Below, one piece after another: positions 21,231 to 58,268 of a stretch of 64,000 nt of DNA. The position numbers were made by a program, and so were the translations under genes. Location of the stretch: positions 495,580 to 559,579 of the forward strand of contig CACRXP010000394.1 in assembly GCA_902702965.1 (NCBI GenBank). Direction: 5' to 3'. The DNA is from Spirometra erinaceieuropaei. Its lineage: Eukaryota > Platyhelminthes > Cestoda > Diphyllobothriidea > Diphyllobothriidae. Every line of letters starts with the position of its first letter. Within the stretch, counting starts at the first letter, position 1. The notes beneath the pieces were generated by a model. That model saw only the letters and a list, made by a program, of their open reading frames with translations, had not been told where the DNA came from and searched no databases.

Positions 21231-24200
21231 AAAACAGCACGGTTTAGACCACCTCCAAACACTTCACCGTATATGCGCAAAAAAACTCCCTTCTGCTACA
21301 CATGTCCCGGATCAATCACACGCGTACACACTAAAAGTATCAGCAACACCTCATAAAACGCTCATGCAAAGCTCTTGGGCGCGAGCTGACAACACCCGAG
21401 GGACGGGCAAGACGTCGCATATGTGAATTGGAAACTGTCGAATAATGCAGTCCGGGTCATGTGTGGTGGGAACCAGATTGCATGGGGCACGAGAAGACGA
21501 GCCATCTGGCTCCGTCAGCCATTGTGCGCATGCCCCCCTGCGGCAATCTGGAATTTATCTTGCCATCAGAGCACGATAAGAGAATGTGGAGGATAAGTCA
21601 TAATTCTGCCTCATTACGGAAAAGTTTACGCACAACTAACTTTTGTGCCTTGCCTTGGACACACGAGGGATTAGCAAATGTCATCCATGGATGTGACAAG
21701 CTGCACATTGGACTCTTACACTTGACAAAGCCCCCTAACAAGAATGTGAACGTCGCCTCGTTGTAGTTACAGCTCCGAGCTGGGTAATCCACAGGTCCGT
21801 TGCGGTGTTCTTTCCACTATTGCGTGATGTCTTTTAGGAACTGATCCCTTAGCGAATGTGTGTTTAGCATAAGAATATCGGAGCGTAGAGCAGCGTTTTG
21901 TCTTCGCTTTGTTTTTGTTTAGTGTGACATCTAATAAACTACTCCACAAATTCCTTGAAATAGAATCCTTGCCAAAAAGAAGAGACATTTTATCGTCTAA
22001 TTTTTTGCTTCAAGCCAGAGTGAGCGATGAGTATGATCAGATAGCGTACGCAAAGTCAAACAGCACTGGAACATGCAGCGAAATATCGCTGGTTCTAACA
22101 TGTCACGGTCGCGTAGTCTCCGCAGTCGCTAACACCAATAAACATTGTCTTGACTTACGAAAGAACTTTCCTGTATGAGGTAAACATATCTTTGCCCGTC
22201 TAGTTTTTTGTCCACATGCACTAGTATTTTATCCACCGTTCGTTAGTTGTTTCGCTCTGCTTTCATTGAGTCACGCGTTGAGAGAATTTTGTGCTTTCGG
22301 CAAACATTCGAAACAGCCCATTACTTATTACTTTACGCGGGTACTCAGATTATGCATGAAAGTTTATTTATGAGATTTTGGAGGTAAAGGAAAACGGGCG
22401 ACTCATTTGCTGCAACCCATCTAAAGTGTAATTCCACTTTGTGTTTTCATAGAGCCAGAGACTCACAAATGGAGTGCTGGAGCGTCTGTTCTCAAAAGTA
22501 CTAGCCAGGATTCAAATCTCAGGTCTCTCCTGGCTTTGGACTTTACACCCCTCAATCCCACTTAACCCTTTTTATTTGTATCCTAGTATGCTTTGAGAAG
22601 TGCACTAATAGATATGCCTAAACAGTTCTCTAAACCACTTTGGTATCAGTGGTACATGATGCAATTATGGAAAGTTGAGAAACTCAGAAGTGAAGAAATT
22701 TGTTCAGTACTACTTCGAAGCTAATATGTATCACGCAATGGAACGCAAAGAAACCAAATGGGATTTTCGACTCCTGGATTTAGCATTCAACTGGAGAACG
22801 CAGAAGAACTCAGAATTTAACCAATATACTAAATGATGATTTGGAGGACAATCCCAATCTAGCTTACATTGAAAGATTTGCAACACCCAAATGATTTGAA
22901 TGAGATCAGACACCCTTCATTTGCTTTAATTGCAATATATACCGGAGCTCTAGCAGTTTTTCTGACTGAGCGACAGTCGAGGTAACAGCGCCAGAAAATT
23001 AACTCGTGGATTACCGTAACAACAGCTAAGTTATAAGTGGATACTTGACGATTTTTTCGTCGTCTACGTTTACTTCGTCATTTTCTTAAATTCAGCCTAA
23101 AAACGTTTATATCGGGTCTGGAAGAGTCGGGTGCAGTATACTTCTAGATTTACTTGGACTGACTGAAGCTGCTTGCAGACAGATGATCCTTTTGAAATCC
23201 ATTTTGGAGGAAGGGGCAATATACATAAACAAGAGTAGAGCGTTGTTAGCCAAAGAGCCAGTGTCATACTTACTAGCCCCATTTTCCTAGACCATCATAG
23301 TGTCTGTAGCTTATCGCATATTAACTAAGGTATTTTAATGCAGGACATTTCGACGCTTCATTTTCAAACAACTTTGCAGATGCGAAAGAGCCTAGTACTC
23401 AGCTGAGGGTTAATCGGTTACAACAAATCTCGAGTTAGCTGGATTTAATGGTTCAACTCAAGATTCGTACATCCCCGTGTATTAATAAAGTGTGGCCCCA
23501 AGTGCGTGTGGGCTATTAAGTCCGAATTAAAGGAAAGGACAACACATCGTTTAAAGCAGACCTCCTAAAATTTTGCACGGGAAATTCTAACAGGTTATCA
23601 GAACTATAATAAAGGCGCTAAAAAGGCATACAAAAGCAGGTACAAACGACAGAAAATGTATGTTGTTGTGATTAATCAGGGCGTGCGCTTCGAATTTCGG
23701 TCACATTATGTGCCAGAAATCGCACAGGGTCCGTTTGACGTGATGTTTACCGTCGAAAAACGGAAAGAAACGCATCAAAAACGGTGTTGAGTTGAGAGGG
23801 CGAAGTAAGTAATAAATGTATGTCAGAATAAATGAGTGACCCAAAACTTTCTGTTGTCCTGTTTCCGACCATAGAAGAACACGAACATCAGGCAGTTGAA
23901 CAGTGCATGAGTGATACAGGTGTAAAAAAGGCGAAGGGTATTTGATGTGAAGTATGAAAGGTGGAAAATTCATTCATTCTCTTACAACCTTGAACCGCCA
24001 ACCCTCTAAGCAGCAATTAATTGAAGGCCCGACAGTCTGAAGAGGCTTCGGCGGCATCGGGAGCGACGATTTAGGAAGCATGGATTGATCTTAAGCGTAT
24101 ATTTGTACAGAAGAGCTAGAAAGCCATTTTGGAAAGTGAATAATCTGACGTTGTTGAAGTTTGGCGGCTTGATTTTGCCCGCGTCCCTCCAGTTACCTCT

Positions 24201-24275
24201 GCCAATTTTTGTTTGGTCTTGCGTGCAACTTTGAGGGCGCCAGAAGTGAATGTCCTTAAGGGATTGGGTGTGACA
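21231..24275. other. Upstream region of U2SURP, nothing recognised
   Basis: No protein motif, SINE or LINE block could be recognised. Largest open frames are about 100 codons. The promoter of the downstream gene should lie near the right end, but I see no clear TATA or initiator element. Confidence 0.4.
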
Positions 24276-49374
<25,099 letters not shown>

Positions 49375-52300
49375 TGTCTACAAGGGACCCTTTGCTGCCG
49401 TTGTTGCCTCTCGGTTTACTGCGCGGCCAAGCCCTGTCCCATGGACCGTCAATTTTACTCTTATTTCGCACTCCTTATGCGTGAGCAACTCGAGCTCGAC
49501 GCCCCTTGTAAATAGGCCTTTCCTAATCCCTCCCCGTCCCACAATCCGCACACACCGGAATCGCGTGCGCCAGCCCATGTTTGATACTCCTGCCCATAGA
49601 CCGTCTGAAAATTCCTTCACGTGCGGGCGTTAGAGGCGCACCCCACCCCCCCTTGACCAGTACCCACAGTCTGGTCTGATCCTCCCTCTGTCCCTGATGA
49701 CGTTTGGGTCGTTTTGCCAAACTGCGAGAGGGGACTGTCTTTTTCTATTGCTTGTTGCATTTCTTTCCTCCAAAAACCACTAGTTTGTCTCCCGTGGTAC
49801 AACAACAACAACTGGTGCTCATTTGTTCGTCTGGATTTGTGACAGTCACCGAGCCCACACTGCCGATCTAGTGCCAGTGCATACTACGCCTATCGTCCAT
49901 CTCTATTATTAGGCCCTTTGGCTGTCCTACCCCGTGTGATTCCCACCGCTCATCAACTGCCCACCATAAAGGTGGGTAGACACGGACACCCGCTCCATGG
50001 CCATCACCGGTCGTCAATGCGCCAGATGTTAAATGAAATGGATGTCAGAAAACAGTGTGTCTCATCAAACAATATGCATGAGATAAGCAGAGCTAAAAGA
50101 GGCAAAAACCAATGAACAATGCAGTCCTTTCAACTCAGTAATCTTATCAATTCCAACCATCGTCAAACGGTAGCAGGAGCTTAGAATTTTAAGTGAGAAA
50201 GGGCAAAAACTGGGACCCGACGTCACAATGCAAGGCATGCTTGGAAGGACGGGGTGTTGGTGTTCTACGGTTGGGCAAAGTAAACTGACAGAACGCTTGG
50301 GGAAGGGCACAACCATGGACGAAACGCATCTCGGTTGCAGCATCGTCTTGACCGAGCAACAATACCCTCGGAAGCGCAATACTGCAAATCACCCACCGAG
50401 CGTCACCACCGCCTTAGGAACGATTACCGGTCCAGGCGGCTGTAGCTACGCAAGCTACCCCACAATTGACAGGCGTCGGTGTATGGACCATAATTTGTTA
50501 CACACTCCCACAAAAAGGATTTTAAGTCAACTTAGATTTTTCGGCACCTCAGTTTGACATGAATTTCGCGATATACCGGTCCAAAGACTGGTGGTAGTCC
50601 GGTTCGTTTGCTCATTATCGACGATTGCGCAAATACCTCACTTCGTGGTGTAGGTAAAGTTTTGCGTGATGACGTCGGACCGAGATCTGAGCTCGCTGAA
50701 CAATATTGGGACTGTCTTCAGTTGAAATTTCTTGATGGTATTTGGCTTCCGGTCCATGCGGCACTGCAGCGTAACATTCTCCAGCACTACCACAAGTAAT
50801 CTGATGCAAAGAATGCAGTCGCAGATGGCCCTCGGTACCTACTGACTCGATTCCTACCACGAATGGCTTGGCTAACCTTAAGGTATACTCCGCCCTTACT
50901 ATTGTGGCCGAGATTGGGGGTGTATGAGTGTAATAGCGGGGGACTGGATGTCACCGCCTAGTGCGAAGCGAAGGTGCGACCGCCTAAAACAACAAACTAA
51001 ATCGCCACTGGATACGCGCAGGCCGTTAGCCAGCCAGTCTGTGCCGTATCGTCGGATGACCCGGATGCCTTTTGGTTATGCGGCGGCCCGATTAGTGGCT
51101 GGCCAAACATTCGGGATTTGTCCACTGGGGGACGGAAGGTTATTGCGTGCGAAACAGCCAATTCGCGACCACCAGGTCTAGGGTGCTCTAGAGCCGTTAG
51201 AAGTCGGGTAATGGGGGTTCTTGCGATTCCGGCATCACGCTTCCGTGGCTGTCAGAATCAAAGGAATCCCTCGGCTCTCCTCGTTTACCTCCACCCATCA
51301 GCGCGTAACAGTGAGCCAGTTTCCTCTGTTTACAATGAAGTGTGTTTAAATCATGTTCACAACTTCAACGCCGTCTTAGACCATTCGAGGGCCACTGCAT
51401 CTCAGTTACACGGTTGAAGTGAACAGCTTGGAAAGACAGAGAGCATATGGTACATCACAGGCCTCCCTTGGCTGATTGTCCCTGGGCTTAGCTAATGTTT
51501 CCTAGAAGAGAAGATAGGACGGACGGGCTTTTCGACGGTGACGAGCAGGCATTTGGTTCCCTTGCTTGAGGGAGAATCGCTTTAGTGGACCATCGTTTCC
51601 TCGCATGGATTAGTCGTGGGCCATGTATCCGGAATACTTAGATGAAGAGTTGGGGGCGAGGGATGGTCCCAACGCAAAACCGAAAAGGGGAAGCTAGTTA
51701 ACGGAGTTTGAATGGCTGAGATTGGGGTGGGTTTTAATCCTGGGGTGTTTGTAGAGGCCCTATTTAATTTGGCCGCTGAATATCACGATAGTCGTGTATA
51801 GAACGGATAGTCGGCCAACTCTGGTTAGTCCTTAGATGCGGCAAGTTTTATTCACATTTGCAGGAGTTTCATTTGCTCTCCCACCCACAGACCTCGGCGC
51901 ACGCACTGAAAAATTTTGCACTTAAGCTTCGCCCTGTCTGTGCGCAGGGCGAATGTAAAGTTCATTAGTATTTTCACAAAGCGTACGTCCCAGTAGTCCC
52001 GAGCGCGATTGAATTGCTGTTCGCACACATCCTCGGGCGCTCGATGTGCGGATTTTCCAGGTTAAGTGGGATTTAGAAGTGTCAAAGGACCAGAAATTTT
52101 AAGTGATCTAGTACTTATAAGTAGCCGAATGATTTGAGCCAAGAAACAGTTTAATGACGTACCAGAACATGGGTAGTTCCATGTGCAGTTCCATTCGTTC
52201 CAAAAACGATTTAAGAACGCCTTTTAATTCTTCAAAGAACACTGAATTCACCCCATTGCTTCGCTATAGAAATAGGAATGTTTGCGGAGACCTGTATATG

Positions 52301-52440
52301 AACGAACCGGCTGATTTAACTACTTCAGCCCTCCGCGACACAGTCGTTAAGTCATCAAGGCTTGTTGCGAGCGGAGCGATATCTTCAGTGCACTTTATCT
52401 CAGTCAACCGCCGCCCGACTGAAAATTCAATAGAATAGCA
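49375..52440. other. Intergenic, downstream of U2SURP, nothing recognised
   Basis: The 3' UTR of U2SURP must begin here, but no clear polyadenylation signal is seen. Open frames at 50065-50379, 50228-50557 and 51118-51417 have no family motif. Confidence 0.45.
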
Positions 52441-52530
52441 TTATTGACAAAGACAAGGAAGACTGGAATGGCCATTTCTGGCTTATTAGCCATCGTCAGC
52501 CAGTCATACCCAACCACGAAGTGTGGAAGT
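52441..52530 (-). mobile_element. tRNA-derived SINE fragment, minus
   Basis: Plus-strand text GACAAGGAAGACTGGAATGG, CCATTTCTGGCTTATTAGCC and CAGCCAGTCATACCCAACC is the reverse complement of the SINE body. The tRNA-like head is missing, so it is truncated to about 90 bp. Confidence 0.8.
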
Positions 52531-52904
52531 GTCCTCATACGTAGCCTTTATTAACTTAGTTGTAATATAGGCGTTTCTCGAAAATGTGACTTTTGTCGAA
52601 AATTATTTATTTTTATCTCAGTAAATAATATTTTCTTAACCAAACTTTGCTTTATTTCTTTGGCACATCGTTTATTTTCCGCTATCAGACTTTGGGAGCC
52701 GTAGTGTTTACCGATTTTGCGTTAAAGGCGTTAACCTGTGTTAATTCGTGACATTTCATGAGTTAGCACAGGTACTGTACCATGTAGTTCAACAATCTGC
52801 CCCAGAAACTCATGACGGACGCACTTGAACGCTGCGAAAAAATTTACAAGGCAGGCTGGCCTTAGTGCTGGATGTTATGACGCCATCAGAGTGGATGAGA
52901 ACAA
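52531..52904. other. Intergenic, nothing recognised
   Basis: AT-rich sequence following the SINE fragment; no motif. Confidence 0.4.
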
Positions 52905-53010
52905 GGCGAAGAAGGAGACACGATCGCCGAAACTAGAGCGTTATTAGCCTGACGTTTCTGATTCTCACTCAAATCCATCGTCAGAGACAATACGAGATAA
53001 GGTTAGTGGG
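52905..53010 (+). repeat. Dispersed repeat, GAAGGAGACACGATCGC family
   Basis: Reads GAAGGAGACACGATCGCCGA, GCGTTATTAGCCTGACGTTTC, GATTCTCACTCAAATCCATC and GTCAGAGACA, in the same order as the left half of the hairpin at 46022 and the block at 2487. Confidence 0.75.
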
Positions 53011-53040
53011 TCGCATAGGGTGCGGCGGTATTAGCAAGAT

Positions 53041-53203
53041 GTAGTGGCTATGCCATTGCATGCCTATTAAAATTGGCAGCTTCCGAGTACATCGCAGAAA
53101 GTCGCATGTGGTGCGATAATGGTCTGAGTGTCCAGGTGTTGTAGCATGTAGTTGCTATGCGCCTGCGTGCCTGTCAAAATGTCGGCTACCGCATTCATTG
53201 CAG
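53041..53203 (+). repeat. Direct repeat pair, about 57 bp units
   Basis: Units at 53041-53097 and 53147-53203 both begin GTAGTnGCTATGC, continue TGCATGCCTRTTAAAAT or its variant TGCGTGCCTGTCAAAATG, and end CATTGCAG or CATCGCAG. They are diverged, roughly three quarters alike by eye. Confidence 0.6.
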
Positions 53204-53764
53204 GTGGTTGCCACAATCGAGTTACTAACGCAGGAACTTCATTTTCCGCTGGGGTGCTTGGACAGTCGGGCTCGTCGAAAATGGCACCAGGAACAGTAAT
53301 CATTTGCGCGCTCTCCACATGGCTAACTACTTTGTTTAGGCAAAGTCTCCGAGCAGAACATGCAGCGCAAGCAGTCTGGGTCTGGCTCTGACGTAGCTGT
53401 CACAGCAGGCTCTCAGACACGACTCAATGCACACAACACGCGCGCCCCCTGGCCTCGTCAATGGTCACAGCCACCAGGAGCGACAGCAACACCTGGTTAC
53501 GAAGACAATAATTTCCTCATTCCGCTGTCGTACATTTTACCCTACTGACCTCGACCTTACCCCATAATCGCGAGGCTCAACACCCGCACACTTACATGAA
53601 CAGCACAGACCAGAAGCAAAGTGGGAAAACGCAAGGAGTCGCGACTGTGATTAAAGACTGCTATTAAAACCTCCGTGCGCCGTCAAAAAAACGTAATTAT
53701 GAACGGTAACCGAGGCGAAGCGCAGAACCAGACATAGAATAATCCATGCTGGACGCGAATTGAG
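53204..53764. other. Intergenic, nothing recognised
   Basis: No motif beyond short open frames under 80 codons. Confidence 0.4.
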
Positions 53765-54180
53765 GATTCCGAGTTCGAATCCCGGCTATCTTCTTTTTGA
53801 CCCGGCCTGTGAAACCGTGGCTCCGCCTGCTGTGTCTGCCTTCGCGGTTACTTGCAAGCTGACGCTCGTGCAGTCTGATGCGGCGACGTTTGCCCTTTTT
53901 ATCCAATCTACCTCACAGCGCAATTTTGACGTGTTATGCTGTAGTCTACTGTTGATCGTTCTGTCACTGGCGTGCGACACGGGTAGGTGGGCTGGTTGGC
54001 CTTGTAGAGCCCTGCGCCTGCACCTACCTCCATTCGTCTTGTTGCCGGAGCGAGAGGGAGGAGAGAGAGAGCGCTGTAGATGTTGTGCATGTCTGACTCC
54101 CTGTAAACCACTTTACGCACAAGTCCCGGGTGCTGCGCCCATTCTGTGGAGCGCGTGGTGGGCGCCGTCACTTGTCGAGT
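53765..54180 (+). repeat. Repeat family C, plus-strand copy, diverged
   Basis: Starts with GAGTTCGAATCCCGGC, a good polymerase III B box, and further on contains GAGAGGGAGGAGAGAGAGAG, then CGCTGTAGATG and ACGCACAAGTCCCGGGTGC, parallel to GGGGAAGAGAGAGTGCGG, TAGATG and ACGCACAAGTCACCGTGC in the copy at 62640-62865. The 174-codon frame at 53760-54284 reads through this repeat and has no protein motif. Confidence 0.55.
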
Positions 54181-55149
54181 TCGGACTGCCGATCGTCGCC
54201 ACGCCCAATATATTCAACAAAGCAAGAGTTGGGAGTGCGCCTCACCTAATTGGGAGGCATGTCAACCCCCGGTATCGAGCCTAAACTGACAACTTGTGTT
54301 CGTGCACACGCATTCGCAACTGTCAGTCGGTTTCTGTGACATAGTTCGTATTTCCGTAGCTGCATTGAAGTCGGTAGTCGTCAATGGACTTCTTCTAATT
54401 AAGGACGGGGTTTTTCGGTAACGCTGTCCATAGGCGGAGTGTTGAGTGAGGTCCACGTCTTATGGGGCACTTCTTCACATTTGACGTCGATGAAGACGTT
54501 GACCGAATTGACGATAACACACCAAGGCACGAGCAAGAACCCTAGATGTTTACCGACCATTCAGTTAACCGTCGCAAAAATTTATCTGCGCCTCACACAG
54601 CCCCGTAAACCTCTTTGAAGACAGACCTTCAAGGCGTGAGATGATTGGGACTACGAATCATCGCCATGCACAACGGTGACGCCAGCCACACAGAGCGCAA
54701 CGCAACGGAGATTCGTTTCACGCCCACAGTTGGCACTGGGAGCCTGTGCGTCATACAACGAAATATGTTCCGATGTCTACTTAGTCTCTGTAAGTTTGTA
54801 ACCGAAAGCGTTGCCTTCAAGGTCAGAACGCAAGTATACCCCCCCCCGCCCCCGTTAAATGCCTCCACTTCCTTAGATCCAACTAGTCCTTTAGAGTTAA
54901 CGTACGATTAAGCACACTCTTTTTCAGTAAGATCTGAGCAGTACATCAACACGAATGCAACCTTGGCGTTTGTGGATCTAGCATTTTCCAACCAATATTG
55001 CACCAGCACTTATTCCTGAAGTGTGATATTCTTAGCTTTTACCTAGACTTAGCAGTTTGATAATATATTATTCACTTGTTTTAGTTATTTTGTGAGAATG
55101 TATAACTGACCTTGGACGGTTCAGACTTAGTAGATTCTGCGGAAACGGC
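54181..55149. other. Intergenic, nothing recognised
   Basis: No motif. A C/G run occurs at about 54840-54853. Confidence 0.4.
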
Positions 55150-55375
55150 GATATGGATAAAGACAAAAGAGGCTAAGATGGACATTTCTGGCCGTCGTCA
55201 CCCAGCAGCACCCAACCCGGGCCGGTGGCTCAGTGGTAGAATGTTGGGCTACTTAACGCTCAGTGCCGGAAGAGCTCGGGTTCGACTCCCAGGTGTTCCA
55301 GACCTGAGGTTAGGTATTGCTGACCGGTGATAACTGATAATTCAGGAATGGCCATCCAAATCTCGCTTTGCTTCG
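55150..55375 (+). mobile_element. tRNA-derived SINE, plus copy with minus fragment at its 5' side
   Basis: At 55157-55200 lies a reverse-oriented body fragment (TGGACATTTCTGGCCGTCGTC). From 55210 a plus copy starts, with A box GGTGGCTCAGTGGTAG, B box GCTCGGGTTCGACTCCC and GGTGTTCCAGACCTGAGGTT, ending near GGAATGGCCATCC. The layout is again head to head, as at 2943-3445, though partial. Confidence 0.75.
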
Positions 55376-57117
55376 CGGACATCCCTTCTCTGCGTACATT
55401 AACGTTCGTTATGCGACGGCCAACGAGAGCTCTAAATTGAGTGCTAAAGCACAACGGAACGAATATATCCCGTAACTCGATGAGTTTGTGTTCTTATGGG
55501 TACTAATTGCTTAAATAACCTCCAGGAGAAAATTTATGAAGCCAGTATTCATTATATTTTTACTCGACTTCCCTAACGTCGCCAAGCAATGATAGCCTGT
55601 GCTAGTGAACTACAACGCCTATTCCTTTCCCGTGATAACCCGAGTTGTCTTCAATTTTGGAGTCGTCAAACATTCCTCCTCTTATCAGAGGACTAGACAG
55701 TTGGAATATGTATGTGTCATAGCAGATTGCGAGGATAAACGAAACTCGCTCCGTCAGTCATCCTCGTCTGGTCGTGATTTTTTCCTGACTGCGTGTGGTC
55801 TCTTACTCGCATAGTCTACTTTAACTTTGGAAAGTATTGACCGTTCGAAATATTATAATATATATCTAGGCCTGGTGCAAACGATGTGGAGTAATGCGGA
55901 CCCAAAGAGGAGCAGTGAGCGAAATAAGGGAAAAAAGGGTGATTATTTGAGCGCTGGCTCCACTGTAGCGGGCTACGCTGCATAACACTCCGAACCTAAT
56001 CTGACCTCCTCGTCCGGCCGGTCTTATTCATTTTTCGTGAGCCGAACGGTAGTCTTTTGGAGTTAAATGTAGGCCTGAAATAATCGTTCATATACTGATG
56101 TCCACTGAGGAGTTTAAAAACCAAGTGAGTTAATAAATCAGCACTGCGCTCCTCGCTGGAGTGTAATTTAACTACATCGTTGCCGGCAACTGAATGCGAC
56201 TAATTTTCAGCAGATGTGGCGGCGATCGCGTAGGTGTTGGTCGGCAGCCTTCCGGTGGGAATCATTGAACGCTTTATTACCTGGAAAAATTCTTCATATC
56301 CTCACAAATTATGGCTTAATATCCGAACGCTGTTTGCCTGGTTGTCCAGATTTGCTTCCAGACCGGTCTAGACTGGACGGAAACAGTTGTAACCGGTCGT
56401 CCCTCGTGACACCGAATGACAACTGTCTTTCGTGTCAACCGCTCACGAAAATCCCGACAGACGCTGAACACAAATGTTGATCCATTGAAGTATGGTTGTT
56501 AAGTGCGAAGAACTATGTCTTCTGCCCTCGGGCTCATTCATTCTAACTGGACTTGACATTTTAAGCCACGTATAAATGGTCTAAAGAATGTTCATTCCAA
56601 GTAATGTGAACTACTTATCACTGTACATAGAGGACCTGTGTGCGTTTTTTTTTAAAAAATTTTCTCCTAACCTGCATATCTGTTTTACTGTAAGATATGA
56701 CGTGTCAGAAAATAAGGCAAAAATATCCTACAAGCCAATGGTCGTAGTCATAATCTAATTCTTCCGAACAATGAGCATCTGAATCATCTCACGGAGTATC
56801 GCACATCCCATTAATGAATTTTATTTTTCTAATTAGTGTTTTTGTCTAGGTGGGATAACTGGACCAATAATTATACAGACCGAGGAAGTGTTCTAACCGC
56901 CGTCTCTAGGTTGCTGTGTCACACTTCTCGGAGACTGCTTGGTTCCGCAGTTAAAGCTTTCTGTTTTGCCATTTTACGCAGTTATCCGGGCAGTGCAAGG
57001 CACTTACATCCGCTCTAATCCCAGCAACTGTGTTTTTGTTTTTGTTCAACTTCAGCTGTCGTGATACTATCCAATCCGGAGTCCTTTTAGATGACCGTGC
57101 AGCGGCGACTGATCAGT
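55376..57117. other. Intergenic, nothing recognised
   Basis: Open frames up to 88 codons without motif. An A/T-rich run lies near 55845-55865 and 56645-56665. Confidence 0.4.
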
Positions 57118-57250
57118 ACTGTGAAAGGAAGACTGGCGTAACTGGAGTGGCCATTTCTGGGAAATTAGTCTGAACACGAGGCGTTGGCTTTAGTGGTAGG
57201 GCGCCTAACCTGATAGTTTGACTGTCGCAGGCGCAGAATAGCGGGCCAAG
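57118..57250 (+). mobile_element. tRNA-derived SINE remnant with inverted partner fragment
   Basis: A minus-oriented body fragment (GAAAGGAAGACTGGCG then GTGGCCATTTCTGGG) at 57118-57160 is followed directly by a plus-oriented head GAGGCGTTGGCTTTAGTGG and GACTGTCGCAGG. Both parts are short and diverged. Confidence 0.55.
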
Positions 57251-57287
57251 GGGTGAGGGTGACTTGCGCGGGAATTAGTTTATAGTC

Positions 57288-57665
57288 ATGGTAGCAAACT
57301 TGCACAGCATCTGCTGCACTCTCTCCTCCCTCGCTCATCTGAGCTCGGCGGGAATACAGGATTTGGAGGGCCGTAGCCGGGCTCGGGCCTGGCGACTGTC
57401 AAAGCTAAGCGACACTTCAACACGGGCCAAATATGACCTGGTCCTCACAAAGTGTACCAAATTTTCACAAAACAGGGGCGAGTGCCTCAGAGAGTACACT
57501 GAGAAGGATCGAATGAGCTCGACTCCTAGTCCTCCAGCCAGTCAACCCACATACACAGTGCTGACCACGAACATTGTGTTATCCCGTCAGTTGGCAGCCT
57601 CTCAGGCCACAACTTTTAACGACTTGTTAGAGGCCCAACTGCGGTTGAATTGTAATGAAGAGTGA
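57288..57665 (+). other. Unassigned 125-codon open frame between SINE copies
   Basis: A frame starting with ATG at 57288 and stopping at 57665. It reads LEGRSRARAWRLSKLSDT, then ECLREYTEKDRM and SRQLAASQATTFNDLLEAQL. I recognise no domain, signal peptide or membrane segment. It lies between SINE-derived fragments, so a repeat origin is likely. No splice context was found. Confidence 0.3.
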
Positions 57666-57807
57666 GTCATGCACCGTGTCTGCCGCGTACCCCATAGGTT
57701 GGAGGGCGCAGGAGGTGAGCTGCGCACGGTGACCAAACGGCCCGTCTAGGTGTGCCCCACGCCCTGAGGGTCCAAGCCTGCTGACCAGCTGGCGTTGCCA
57801 TTGGACA

Positions 57808-58120
57808 CCATGGTAGAGAGGCGCTAACCGATCATTTCGACGCAACTCACTCGTCCCGTTGTGCCTTACGGGCTCTCTCGATCCCAACCTGCAGCCGTAC
57901 AGCGGCGCATGATAGAGGCAACATGCTATTACCGGCAAAGACAAAGGAAACTAGAATGGCCATTGCTGGCTTATTAGTCGTCGTCAGCCAGTCATCCCCA
58001 ACCCCGAGGTGTGGAAGACCTGGGGTTCGATCCCGCGACCTGCTAGTTAGAAGTCCAACGCCTCTATCCCCTGAGCCACGGGCTCATTGTCTTATCGATT
58101 GCGATCGAGAATACACAATG
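57808..58120 (-). mobile_element. tRNA-derived SINE, full-length, minus
   Basis: On minus: leader with TTGTGTATTCTCGATCGCAA, A box CGTGGCTCAGGGGATAG, B box GTCGCGGGATCGAACC, body GGGTTGGGGATGACTGGCTG and tail ending GATCGGTTAGCGCCTCTC. It matches the 3124-3445 copy over its whole length. Confidence 0.85.
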
Positions 58121-58268
58121 GTGGAAAGGCGCTCTCCGATCATCTCTACGGAACTCACTCATCTCGTTTTGCCTAACGGGCTCTTTTAGGAGCCCAACCA
58201 GCAGCCGCACAACGGCGCATGATATATGCAGAATGGTATTGCCGACAAACGTAAGAGAGACTGGAACA
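58121..58268 (-). mobile_element. tRNA-derived SINE tail, minus, tandem with full copy
   Basis: On minus this is the SINE tail only, from TCTCTCTTACGTTTGTCGGC through GCGCCGTTGTGCGGCTGCTG to GATCGGAGAGCGCCTTTCC, which runs directly into the leader of the next full copy at 58120. The head lies outside, cut near 58268. The join is tail to head. Confidence 0.78.

Noticed and set aside
53760..54284. 174-codon frame
   Set aside because: Falls on repeat family C; no domain recognised.
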